Shown piece after piece: positions 37,857-45,997 of a stretch of 64,000 nucleotides of DNA. The stretch spans positions 88,343 to 152,342 of the forward strand of contig JAOASC010000044.1 in the NCBI GenBank assembly GCA_025210295.1, written 5' to 3'. Within the stretch, counting starts at the first letter, position 1; every line of letters begins with the position of its first letter. The DNA comes from Flavobacteriales bacterium (lineage in GTDB: Bacteria > Bacteroidota > Bacteroidia > Flavobacteriales_D > Parvicellaceae). Both the position numbers and the translations under genes were made by a program. Under the pieces are notes generated by a model. It made no database searches and was not told the DNA's origin. It saw only the letters and a program-made list of their open reading frames with translations.

Positions 37857-39593
37857 TTAAGATCTTCTTCTTCTTCGTCTATCTCGGTCTCTTCCTCCTC
37901 CGCTATTTCTTTCTCTGGAGTCAGACCTTCTTCGTCCATTACCTCTAGATGAACGGCTTTTACCGCCTCCATTACTTTTGGCAAATTGAATTCTAAAAGG
38001 CTCATCATTAAATTCTGCATCTTTCATGCCGTCTAAAACTTGATCAGCATATTTTTTATCGACATCAAAAAATGAGAATTCTTTAAAGAGGTCAATTCTT
38101 CCAACTTCGTTAGAGCTAATTTTAGCAAATTGACAAACTATTCTCAATACAGCTCCTTTATTTAGTCCTGAGTTTGTTCCAACTGCAATGTGAAAACGTT
38201 GTTTAGTATCATCAGTTTTCTCTCTACGTTTTGCCTCTCTGTTCCCCCTTTCTTTCTCTCTGTCAGAAACCGAACTGTTTAAGTCTCTAGCTCCGTCATA
38301 ATATTCTAGAAAGTGATTGAATTCAGCACTCACAAACTTCTTAATGACTTCCTCTTTGCTGAAGTCGGCTAATTGCTCAAATATTGACGGTAAAAAGTTT
38401 TCAATGTCTTCCTCTTTAACTTCAACGTTCTTAACATTGTTTATTAAAGCAAAAAGTTGTTTCTCACAAACTTCTTTACCACTAGGGATAGAAGCATGTT
38501 CTATTTGAAGTTTAGTAACACGTTCGATTGACTTTATACGGCCTAATTCTTTGCCTGTCGCAAAAGAAATAGATTGCCCCTTTCTACCTGCTCTTCCCGT
38601 TCTACCACTTCTATGGTTATAGTTCTCAACTTCTTCAGGTAAGTTGTAATGGATAACATGTGAAATTTCATTGACATCAATACCACGAGCAGCAACATCA
38701 GTAGCAACCAATATTTGGACTGTTTTATCACGGAACTTTCTCATAGCATGATCCCTTTGCGATTGAGATAAATCACCATGAAGAGGAGCTGCGCTATATC
38801 CATCTTTCATTAATTTGTCTGCAATTTCTTGGGTTAACCTTTTTGTTCTACAGAAAACCAACCCATATATTTCAGGATAATAATCCAGCATTCTTTTCAA
38901 TGCAAAATATCGGTTGCGATCATTGATCGTGTAATAAACGTGATGTATATTCGTGTTTGCTGCGTTTTTAGTTCCAACAGTAACCTCAATAGGGTTATCC
39001 ATGTAGGTAGAAGCTATTCTTGCAACTTCTTTAGGCATTGTTGCGGAGAACAACCAAACATTTTTATCTTCAGGAGTTTGATCCAATATGGTGTCAATAT
39101 CCTCTTTGAATCCCATGTTTAGCATCTCATCAGCCTCATCTAATACGGCTACAGAAACTTGGTTTAATTTAACCATGTTTCTTCTAATCATATCATTCAG
39201 TCGACCTGGAGTTGCTACAACGATTTGAGCACCTCTCTTAATTTCACGTGCTTGAACATCGATACTAGCTCCACCATATATTGTAGCAATACTAGCTCCT
39301 TTGATGTATTTCGTGAAAATTTTGAAATCTTCTGCTATCTGTATACCTAACTCCCTTGTAGGAGCAATAACAACAGCTTGTACATATTTCTTATTAAAAT
39401 CAACACTTTCGATTAAAGGTAATCCAAAAGCAGCTGTTTTTCCCGTTCCCGTCTGAGCTAATCCTACCAAATCTCTATCATCTGATAGAAGTTGAGGAAT
39501 AGACTTCTCTTGTATAGGAGTTGGGGACTCGAACCCCAAGTCTTCAAGAGCCCTTAGTACTTCAGCCCTTAAACCTAATTCGTTAAATGTCAT
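37857..39593 (-). CDS. DEAD-box RNA helicase with DbpA-type RNA-binding domain
   Basis: 578 residues. Core motifs in order: Q motif (FESPTPIQEKSIP), I AQTGTGKT, Ia PTRELGIQ, Ib TPGR, II DEAD, III SAT, IV VFCRTK, V ATDVAARGID, VI HRSGRTGRAGRKG. Residues about 470-545 fit the DbpA/CsdA RNA-binding fold (RFHIAVGTNSGLNKGAVLRI, then VGRIDLFKEFSFFDV). The last 35 residues are a basic Gly/Arg/Ser tail for non-specific RNA binding. The likely role is ribosome assembly or mRNA remodelling (DeaD/CsdA-like). A TAnnTTTG element is 23 bases upstream of the ATG. Confidence 0.93.
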   Translation of the reverse strand: MTFNELGLRAEVLRALEDLGFESPTPIQEKSIPQLLSDDRDLVGLAQTGTGKTAAFGLPLIESVDFNKKYVQAVVIAPTRELGIQIAEDFKIFTKYIKGASIATIYGGASIDVQAREIKRGAQIVVATPGRLNDMIRRNMVKLNQVSVAVLDEADEMLNMGFKEDIDTILDQTPEDKNVWLFSATMPKEVARIASTYMDNPIEVTVGTKNAANTNIHHVYYTINDRNRYFALKRMLDYYPEIYGLVFCRTKRLTQEIADKLMKDGYSAAPLHGDLSQSQRDHAMRKFRDKTVQILVATDVAARGIDVNEISHVIHYNLPEEVENYNHRSGRTGRAGRKGQSISFATGKELGRIKSIERVTKLQIEHASIPSGKEVCEKQLFALINNVKNVEVKEEDIENFLPSIFEQLADFSKEEVIKKFVSAEFNHFLEYYDGARDLNSSVSDREKERGNREAKRREKTDDTKQRFHIAVGTNSGLNKGAVLRIVCQFAKISSNEVGRIDLFKEFSFFDVDKKYADQVLDGMKDAEFNDEPFRIQFAKSNGGGKSRSSRGNGRRRSDSRERNSGGGRDRDRRRRRRS

Positions 39594-39615
39594 ATTCTTT
39601 TATAAATCTAGCCTG

Positions 39616-39623
39616 CAAAAGTA
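39616..39623 (-). promoter_or_regulatory. TAnnTTTG promoter element of the DEAD-box helicase
   Basis: TACTTTTG on the minus strand, 23 bases before the ATG at 39593. It lies in a 299-base divergent gap that otherwise shows only AT-rich sequence. Confidence 0.45.
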
Positions 39624-39858
39624 GTGTTAATTCATAAGATACCCATTATGAATTGAGTTTTTATTTTTTTAGAGGTCTAAAATACTTATCATAAGCTGTT
39701 TTAATTTGATCAGAAAAACGCATGAATAATGGTTGTGCCTATTATCTATAGGTGCTTTGAACAAGTGATGAAAGGGGAGCTAGAAGTATAGATAATTAAG
39801 AATCCTCTGTTTATGTAAAATATAGGTTTCCTTCATTCAAGAATAGATGAATTATTTT

Positions 39859-39866
39859 TATCTTTG
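39859..39866 (+). promoter_or_regulatory. TAnnTTTG promoter element of the threonine dehydrogenase
   Basis: TATCTTTG lies 27 bases before the ATG at 39893. No clear TTG at -33. Confidence 0.5.
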
Positions 39867-39892
39867 CAGCACTAAAACTACAGATACTGCAA

Positions 39893-40837
39893 ATGGATAG
39901 AAAAGCACTAATAATTGGAGCTTCAGGGCAAATTGGTTCTGAATTGGTAAGCGTCTTAAGGAAGCGAATTGGAAATCAAAACGTTGTCGCCAGTGATATC
40001 AAACAGCCTAATGATGATTCTGATTTGTTAAATGGGCCTTTTGAAGTGTTAGATGTTATGAATGCTGAGCTGTTGAAAGAGGTTGTGGAAAAACACCATA
40101 TAACAGAGGTATATTTATTGGCAGCTTTGTTATCAGCTACAGCAGAGAAAAAACCGATGTTTGCTTGGCAGTTAAATATGGATGGACTTTTTAATGTCCT
40201 CAATTTAGCAAAAGAAAAAATTATTCAAAAAGTTTTTTGGCCAAGTTCTATAGCTGTATTTGGACCCAGTTCACCAAAAAATCAAACACCTCAAGTTACT
40301 GTTATGGAGCCAACAACGGTATATGGAATTAGTAAGTTAGCAGGTGAGAGATGGTGTGAGTATTATCATAAACAATATGACGTTGATGTTAGAAGTATTC
40401 GTTACCCTGGTTTAATTAGTACAAAGTCTCTTCCAGGTGGTGGAACAACCGATTATGCAGTGGATATTTTTTATAAAGCAAAAAAAGGAGAAGCGTTTAC
40501 TTGTTTTTTAAGTGAAGATACTGCTTTACCTATGATGTTTATGGATGATGCTATTAATGCAACATTAAATCTAATGGAAGCTGCTAAAGAAAAGTTGAGT
40601 GTGCATTCTAGTTATAATGTTTCATCGTTGTCGTTTTCTCCTCGTCAATTAACTGAAGCTATTCGTCATATAAAGCCAAATTTTGAAATAGTCTATCAAC
40701 CTGATTTTAGACAGGCTATAGCCGATACTTGGCCAGCATCTATAGATGATGAAGTTGCTAGAAAAGACTGGGGTTGGGAAGCAAAATATGGGCTAGATAA
40801 AATGGTGAAAGAGATGTTAGAAAAAATCAAGGCGTAA
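39893..40837 (+). CDS. L-threonine 3-dehydrogenase, SDR type
   Basis: 314 residues, an extended short-chain dehydrogenase. The NAD-binding motif GASGQIGSEL (about 8-17) and Asp at the end of strand 2 (VVASDIKQ) select NAD. The catalytic Ser is in PSSIAVFGPSSP and Tyr/Lys in TVYGISKLAGERW. Segments YLLAALLSATAEK, SIRYPGLIS, PGGGTTDYAVDIFYKA and ADTWPASIDDEVARKDWGW closely match the Flavobacterium frigidimaris enzyme as I remember it. It oxidises L-threonine to 2-amino-3-ketobutyrate, which a ligase then splits to glycine and acetyl-CoA; that ligase gene is not in the window. Confidence 0.92.
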   Translation: MDRKALIIGASGQIGSELVSVLRKRIGNQNVVASDIKQPNDDSDLLNGPFEVLDVMNAELLKEVVEKHHITEVYLLAALLSATAEKKPMFAWQLNMDGLFNVLNLAKEKIIQKVFWPSSIAVFGPSSPKNQTPQVTVMEPTTVYGISKLAGERWCEYYHKQYDVDVRSIRYPGLISTKSLPGGGTTDYAVDIFYKAKKGEAFTCFLSEDTALPMMFMDDAINATLNLMEAAKEKLSVHSSYNVSSLSFSPRQLTEAIRHIKPNFEIVYQPDFRQAIADTWPASIDDEVARKDWGWEAKYGLDKMVKEMLEKIKA

Positions 40838-40965
40838 AATATTCGTCATTGATTTTTTGCTGTTCGTCAAAAACTATATAAAAATATGGGTTGACTTTTG
40901 TATCTTAGCGAAGATTGCTCCGAGACTGTTATGATTTTAAAGTGGTGATTTGTAATAAATTGAAG

Positions 40966-41835
40966 ATGGCAAATAAAATTTTTACAATATTAGTTTTGTT
41001 TTTCAGTGCTTATTCAGTAAGTGCTAATGGAGGCGAGACGGATTATGGGCAAGATAATGATACAATTAATCAAAAGATTGAAGGGAAAAAAGAGGGCTAT
41101 TGGATTATATATGCTCACATGAGAGATTTTTCTGGATATAAACCCAATGATATTGTAGAAGAGGGGAAATACAAAACCAATAGAAAATATGGGTTATGGA
41201 AGAAATATTTCCCTAATGGAAACTTGATGAGCGAAATCTACTTTAAAAATGGTAGAGCTAATGGAGGTTTTAAAACTTATTACGAGAATGGTAATTTAGA
41301 GGAAGAAGGAATCTGGAAAGGGAGAGTGTATACTGGTAGTTTTAAAAGATACCATGAAAATGGAACATTAGCTCAGGAAAAAAGCTTTAATACTTCTGGT
41401 AAAACAGATGGGGAAGTAAAGTACTTCTATGAAAATGGTCAGCCAGAGTTGGTCTTTACTACAGTGAATGGAGTTGAAAATGGAAAAGCAACAAGGTATT
41501 ATCCTAATGGAGATATCAAAGAGGTATTGATGTTCGATGAGTCAGGGAATATGACTAAGCGTGAAGAGAAAGCTCGTATTAATCCTCCTTTAAATGCTAA
41601 AAAAGAGGAACGTGGTGATGGAGTAAAAGTAGCTGGAAGTGAAAATATGGGCGGTACTAAAATTGTTGATGGTTACCATAAGACTTACAATGACGATAAA
41701 GATATTTTAATGGATGGTGAATTCAAAAATGGAAAGTTAATTGACGGGAAACATTACATCTACGATGAATACGGGTTATTAGAGCGAATAGAAGTCTATA
41801 AAAATGGCAAATACGTAGGAAACGGAGTATTATAA
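40966..41835 (+). CDS. Secreted MORN-variant (YwqK-like) repeat protein
   Basis: 289 residues from the ATG at 40966, which opens a signal peptide (ANKIFTILVLFFSAYSVSAN). An upstream TTG at 40915 is unlikely. The mature protein has about seven variant MORN repeats of the form G-x-(W/F)-K-x-Y-(F/Y)-x-NG (GLWKKYFPNG, GGFKTYYENG, GSFKRYHENG, GEVKYFYENG, GKATRYYPNG). Such proteins are very common in Bacteroidota and are often named YwqK antitoxins, a name with little functional support. It is probably a periplasmic or surface beta-sheet protein. The next gene (tadA) starts seven bases downstream. Confidence 0.85.
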   Translation: MANKIFTILVLFFSAYSVSANGGETDYGQDNDTINQKIEGKKEGYWIIYAHMRDFSGYKPNDIVEEGKYKTNRKYGLWKKYFPNGNLMSEIYFKNGRANGGFKTYYENGNLEEEGIWKGRVYTGSFKRYHENGTLAQEKSFNTSGKTDGEVKYFYENGQPELVFTTVNGVENGKATRYYPNGDIKEVLMFDESGNMTKREEKARINPPLNAKKEERGDGVKVAGSENMGGTKIVDGYHKTYNDDKDILMDGEFKNGKLIDGKHYIYDEYGLLERIEVYKNGKYVGNGVL

Positions 41836-41842
41836 GGGCTGT

Positions 41843-42280
41843 ATGTTTACTGATGAATATTTTATGAAGTTGGCCTTAGCAGAAGCTAAGGCCGCTTTTG
41901 TTTTAGATGAAGTGCCTGTTGGAGCTTTAATTGTCTATAAGAACAAAGTAATCGCTAAAGCGCATAATAGAACAGAGCAATTAACTGATTTTACAGCGCA
42001 TGCTGAAATGCAAGCGTTTACCTCAGCAACTGAATACCTTTCTAATAAATATTTAAATAAATGTACCTTGTACGTTACGTTAGAGCCATGTGTAATGTGC
42101 GCAGGAGCAAGTTTTTGGACCAGGATAGGAAAGATAGTCTATGGAGCGTCTGATGAACGTAGAGGTTTTAAAAGGCTTTCTGAGAATGTTTTACATCCTT
42201 CTACAGAAGTCGTAGCAGGAGTTTTAGAGCAAGAGTGTTCAGATTTAATTAAGAACTTCTTTAAAGAAAAGAGAAATTAG
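41843..42280 (+). CDS. tadA: tRNA-specific adenosine deaminase
   Basis: 145 residues. The zinc/catalytic motifs HAEMQAF (about 54-60, His ligand and proton-shuttle Glu) and PCVMCAGA (about 85-92, two Cys ligands) are intact, and the spacing is that of TadA. It deaminates A34 to inosine in tRNA-Arg(ACG). It lies seven bases after the MORN-like gene and converges on rnc with a 42-base gap. Confidence 0.95.
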   Translation: MFTDEYFMKLALAEAKAAFVLDEVPVGALIVYKNKVIAKAHNRTEQLTDFTAHAEMQAFTSATEYLSNKYLNKCTLYVTLEPCVMCAGASFWTRIGKIVYGASDERRGFKRLSENVLHPSTEVVAGVLEQECSDLIKNFFKEKRN

Positions 42281-42322
42281 TGAGGTTGTACTTACGGTAT
42301 TAAAACAGCTATCAGAGGATCT

Positions 42323-43036
42323 TTATTGGGATAACAATACTTTTTTAGAAGCTTCTTGTTCCGCTTTTCTTTTCGATTTGGCAGTAGCCTGAGTAATGAT
42401 TTCATTGTCGATAAATAACCCCATTGTAAAGTAAAACTCCCCTTCAATTTTGGCCTTATTTAATTCCTTATATGAAAGCTTTTTCTGTTGTTTCTGACAT
42501 TGAATGAGTAGTTGACTCTTATAGTCTGTATTGGTTTGCTCAACAACGCTAAGGTCAATATGTTTACTAAAGATAAATTTGGAAACAATTTTTTTGGTAG
42601 CAATATAACCCTTGTCTAGGTATATGGCTCCGATTAATGCTTCAAAAACATTGCCCAGCAAAGAAGAATGATTACTATTTTTACTAGCTCTATATTGGAT
42701 GTGAGTTTCGAGATTAACCTTTTTTCCTAGTCTATTTAAACTTTCTCTACTTACAATTCTAGAACGCATTTGTGTAAGAAAGCCTTCGTCTTTATCAGGG
42801 TAGGCGTTATATACAAATTCAGCAACAATTGAACTAATGATAGCGTCGCCTAAAAATTCAAGACGCTCATTACTAAGCTTTACCCCTTTTTTATTGGTCT
42901 TTGCTACTGATTTATGTTGAAATGCTTGAATATAAAGAGTTATATTCTTGGTTTTAATTTCAAACTCAGAAGCTAAGTAATCAATTAATTCTTGATGTTC
43001 CGAATTAACCTTTCTATGGAAAAAAGGAAATTTAAT
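42323..43036 (-). CDS. rnc: Ribonuclease III with apparent ATT start
   Basis: 237 residues if it starts at the ATT at 43036. The RNase III signature NERLEFLGDAII (about 58-69), the second catalytic segment NVFEALIGAIYLDKG and a C-terminal double-stranded-RNA-binding domain (about 165-237, KSQLLIQCQKQQKKLSYKEL and ATAKSKRKAEQEASKKVL) are all present. The conserved domain extends well upstream of the first ATG (42769), which would delete the catalytic signature. In frame there is no ATG, GTG, TTG or CTG between the stop at 43049-43051 and the signature, only ATA (43042) and ATT (43036); the ATT start reads IKFPFFHRKVNSEHQEL. The fabF stop codon overlaps this start by three bases, suggesting translational coupling. 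The enzyme processes rRNA and other double-stranded RNA. Confidence 0.85.
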   Translation of the reverse strand: MKFPFFHRKVNSEHQELIDYLASEFEIKTKNITLYIQAFQHKSVAKTNKKGVKLSNERLEFLGDAIISSIVAEFVYNAYPDKDEGFLTQMRSRIVSRESLNRLGKKVNLETHIQYRASKNSNHSSLLGNVFEALIGAIYLDKGYIATKKIVSKFIFSKHIDLSVVEQTNTDYKSQLLIQCQKQQKKLSYKELNKAKIEGEFYFTMGLFIDNEIITQATAKSKRKAEQEASKKVLLSQ

Positions 43037-44288
43037 CGTTATATTTTTTTATGATCACAGAAGTGTTGTGCCCTCCAAACCCAAAGGTGTTACTTACAGC
43101 AGCGTTAACAGTACGTTTTTCAGCTTTATTTAATGTCAAATTAAGCTTATAGTCAATGTTCTCGTCTTCTGTTTCAAAGTTGATCGTAGGAGGAACAATA
43201 TCATTAACAACTGCCATTGTCGTTGCAATAGCTTCTATAGCTCCAGCAGCACCTAATAAATGGCCTGTCATAGACTTTGTAGAACTAATATTTAAGTTGT
43301 AAGCCTGTTCTCCAAAAACAGATTTAATAGCTTTTAGTTCTGCTACATCTCCAAGAGGAGTAGAAGTTCCATGAACATTTATGTAGTCAATGTCTTCAAT
43401 GCTTAACTCTGCATCATCTAAAGCAAATTCCATTGCTTTTTTAGCACCTGTACCTTCAGGGTGTGGCGCAGTAATATGATGAGCATCAGCAGATAGACCT
43501 CCACCAGCAACTTCAGCATATATTTTCGCTCCTCTAGCTTTAGCGTGTTCTAATTCTTCAAGAATAATACATCCTGCACCTTCTCCTAAAACAAACCCAT
43601 CTCTATTAGCATCAAATGGTCTTGAAGCAGTTTGAGGAGCATCATTTCTTGTAGATAAAGCTTTTAAGGCATTAAAACCTCCCATCCCAGCAATGTTAAC
43701 AGAAGCTTCAGAACCTCCTGTAATCATAACGTCAGCTTTGCCCAATTGAATGTGCATAGCAGCATCAATAATCGCATTGTTTGATGAAGCACATGCCGAA
43801 ACAGTAACGTAATTAGGACCTCTAAAACCATATTTAATTGATAAGTGCCCTGAAGCAATATCAACAATCATTTTAGGAATAAAGAAAGGGTTAAAACGTG
43901 GAGTACCATCACCATCTTTAAAATTAAAACATTCTTCTTGGAATGTTGTAATTCCTCCAATACCTGATCCCCAAACGACACCAGCTCTGTCTAAGTCTAT
44001 TTTTTCTGTGTCTATGCCAGAGTCTTTCATTGCTTCAGCAGCTGAGACCATAGCATATTGAGAAAAGAGGTCGAGTTTACGAGCCTCTTTTCTATCTAAA
44101 TGTTCTTTTACATCGAAGTTTTTAACCTCACATGCAAACTGAGTTTTAAATTTTTCAGCATCAAAATGTGTAATAGGTGCTGCACCACTTACCCCTTCAA
44201 TTAAGTTGTTCCAATATTCTTCTAAAGAATTACCAATTGGGGTTAATGCGCCCATTCCCGTTATTACTACACGTTTTTTAGATGCCAT
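43032..44288 (-). CDS. fabF: 3-oxoacyl-ACP synthase II
   Basis: 418 residues. The Cys-His-His site is visible: nucleophile in VSACASSNNAI (about 164), His in NVHGTSTPLGD (about 304), His in NTFGFGGHN (about 405), with a Lys in SSTKSMTGHLLGAAG. It condenses malonyl-ACP with acyl-ACP in fatty-acid elongation. It lies between acpP (49-base gap) and rnc, the acpP-fabF-rnc order often seen in Bacteroidota. Confidence 0.96.
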   Translation of the reverse strand: MASKKRVVITGMGALTPIGNSLEEYWNNLIEGVSGAAPITHFDAEKFKTQFACEVKNFDVKEHLDRKEARKLDLFSQYAMVSAAEAMKDSGIDTEKIDLDRAGVVWGSGIGGITTFQEECFNFKDGDGTPRFNPFFIPKMIVDIASGHLSIKYGFRGPNYVTVSACASSNNAIIDAAMHIQLGKADVMITGGSEASVNIAGMGGFNALKALSTRNDAPQTASRPFDANRDGFVLGEGAGCIILEELEHAKARGAKIYAEVAGGGLSADAHHITAPHPEGTGAKKAMEFALDDAELSIEDIDYINVHGTSTPLGDVAELKAIKSVFGEQAYNLNISSTKSMTGHLLGAAGAIEAIATTMAVVNDIVPPTINFETEDENIDYKLNLTLNKAEKRTVNAAVSNTFGFGGHNTSVIIKKYND

Positions 44289-44337
44289 ACTTAAAATTTA
44301 AATAATTTAATAATCTGTTATGTTTAGCGATTATCGC

Positions 44338-44571
44338 TTATGAGTTGCTTTCAATATATTTAACAGCATCTCCTACAGTTTGAATTTTCTCAGCTTCCTC
44401 ATCTGGAATAGCGATGTTAAATTCTTTCTCAAATTCCATGATTAACTCAACAGTATCTAATGAATCTGCTCCTAAATCGTTTGTAAAGTTAGCCTCAAGA
44501 GTTACTTCACCTTCGTCAACACCTAATTTGTCAACAATAATTGATACTACTTTTCCTTTAATATCTGCCAT
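44338..44571 (-). CDS. acpP: Acyl carrier protein
   Basis: 77 residues, acidic. The phosphopantetheine Ser is in [14 protein letters not shown] (about residue 37). It carries growing acyl chains in fatty-acid synthesis. The fabF gene follows on the same strand; sufS ends 103 bases upstream. Confidence 0.97.
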   Translation of the reverse strand: MADIKGKVVSIIVDKLGVDEGEVTLEANFTNDLGADSLDTVELIMEFEKEFNIAIPDEEAEKIQTVGDAVKYIESNS

Positions 44572-44674
44572 TTTATTTAGTTTTAATGATTAATACAGGG
44601 TGCAAATAAAACATTTTTCAATCATTCGACAAAATACTTTTTACTAAAGTTACTGTTAAATAGATTAAAAAAAG

Positions 44675-45892
44675 TTAGATCAGCATTTTTATTGCTCTTT
44701 TTAACGCTTGTATAAAGATATCTATTTCTTCTTTAGTATTGTAGAAAGAAAAAGAAGCCCTTATCGTTCCAGGTATTTTAAAGAAAGCCATCAAAGGTTG
44801 TGTACAGTGATGTCCAGTTCTTACCGCGACTCCTAATTGGTCAATTAAGGTTCCTACATCAAATGGGTGTATCCCGTCAATCACAAAGGAAATGACACTG
44901 GTTTTCTCAGCTGCTGTTCCAATAATTCTTACACCATCAATCGCTAAGAGTTGCTCAGTACCATAGTTTAGTAAGGCTGTTTCTTGTTGTTGAATATAAT
45001 CAAACCCTATTTTCTCAATATATTTTACAGCTTCTCCTAATCCAATTCCTCCAACAATATTTGGTGTTCCTGCTTCTAGTTTGTGAGGTAAACAGTTGTA
45101 GGTTGTTTTTTCAAAAGTAACTTCTTTAATCATGTCTCCTCCTCCTTGATAGGGCGGAAGATCATTTAAGAGCGCTTCCTTTCCATATAAAACTCCTATT
45201 CCCGTTGGAGCAAACATCTTATGTCCAGAAAAAACTAAGAAGTCTACATCTAATTGTAGAACATTAATCGGCGTATGTGCAATAGATTGCGCAGCATCAA
45301 TAAGAATTAAAGAACCGTTTTGATGAACCTTTTCGATGATTTTTTCGATAGGATTAATGGTCCCCAGGGTGTTCGAAATATGATTAATCGCAACTAGTTT
45401 AGTTTTGGGGGTTAAAAGCTGATCAAGCTCCTCAAGAATTAATTCTCCATTTTGATTGATGGGAATTACTTTTAGTAGCGCTCCTTTTTCTTCACATATC
45501 ATTTGCCAAGGAACAATATTACTGTGATGCTCCATTGCTGAAATGATTATCTCATCTCCTTTTTTTAGGTGCTTTTTACCAAAGCTACTTGCAATTAAAT
45601 TAATACTACCTGTAGTTCCACTGGTAAAAATAATTTCATGACTATGACGAGCTCCAATAAAATTCTGAAGAACTTGTCTTGCGTCTTCATATTTTGTTGT
45701 AGCTTCTTGACTTAGAGTGTGTACACCACGATGAATATTGCTATTCTCGTTAGCATAATATGTTGATATAGCATCAATAACTTGTTGCGGTTTCTGGGTA
45801 GTTGCCCCATTGTCAAAGTAGACTAAATCTTTGCCTTTGATTTTTCTATTTAAGATAGGGAAGTCCTTACGAATGTCATTTATGTTAACCAT
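44675..45892 (-). CDS. sufS: Cysteine desulfurase, SufS type
   Basis: 405 residues from the ATG at 45892. ATG at 45901 is an alternative, but a TAnnTTTG element at 45913-45920 would place the transcript start only a few bases before it. The PLP Lys is in SGHKMFAPTGIGVLYG (about 222), the PLP-binding His in SAMEHHSNIVPW, and the catalytic Cys in RTGHHCTQPLM (about 358), the group II (SufS) pattern. It takes sulfur from cysteine for Fe-S clusters. The other suf genes are not in the window, so here it stands apart from its usual operon. Confidence 0.93.
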   Translation of the reverse strand: MVNINDIRKDFPILNRKIKGKDLVYFDNGATTQKPQQVIDAISTYYANENSNIHRGVHTLSQEATTKYEDARQVLQNFIGARHSHEIIFTSGTTGSINLIASSFGKKHLKKGDEIIISAMEHHSNIVPWQMICEEKGALLKVIPINQNGELILEELDQLLTPKTKLVAINHISNTLGTINPIEKIIEKVHQNGSLILIDAAQSIAHTPINVLQLDVDFLVFSGHKMFAPTGIGVLYGKEALLNDLPPYQGGGDMIKEVTFEKTTYNCLPHKLEAGTPNIVGGIGLGEAVKYIEKIGFDYIQQQETALLNYGTEQLLAIDGVRIIGTAAEKTSVISFVIDGIHPFDVGTLIDQLGVAVRTGHHCTQPLMAFFKIPGTIRASFSFYNTKEEIDIFIQALKRAIKMLI

Positions 45893-45912
45893 TTGATTCA
45901 TGTTTTGAAGCA

Positions 45913-45920
45913 CAAAGGTA
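45913..45920 (-). promoter_or_regulatory. TAnnTTTG promoter element of sufS
   Basis: TACCTTTG on the minus strand, 21 bases before the ATG at 45892. Confidence 0.5.
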
Positions 45921-45997
45921 CGACCAAAAATGAATGAGGCGCTATTGTATTGTTAAAATTTAGAAAGAGGATTAAAATAATGATGCGCTAGATCAGT

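Noticed and set aside
37784..38020. 78-residue minus-strand frame with a Glu-rich tail
   Set aside because: Out-of-frame reading of the Arg/Gly/Ser tail of the DEAD-box helicase and of the terminator.
39519..39545. GGGGACTCGAACCCC, which looks like a tRNA T-arm
   Set aside because: It lies inside the DEAD-box helicase Q-motif region (LGFESPTPIQEK on the minus strand), with no acceptor or anticodon arms around it.
42323..42769. A 148-residue truncated RNase III from the first ATG
   Set aside because: It would lack the catalytic NERLEFLGD signature, which is encoded in the same open frame just upstream; the longer gene is real.
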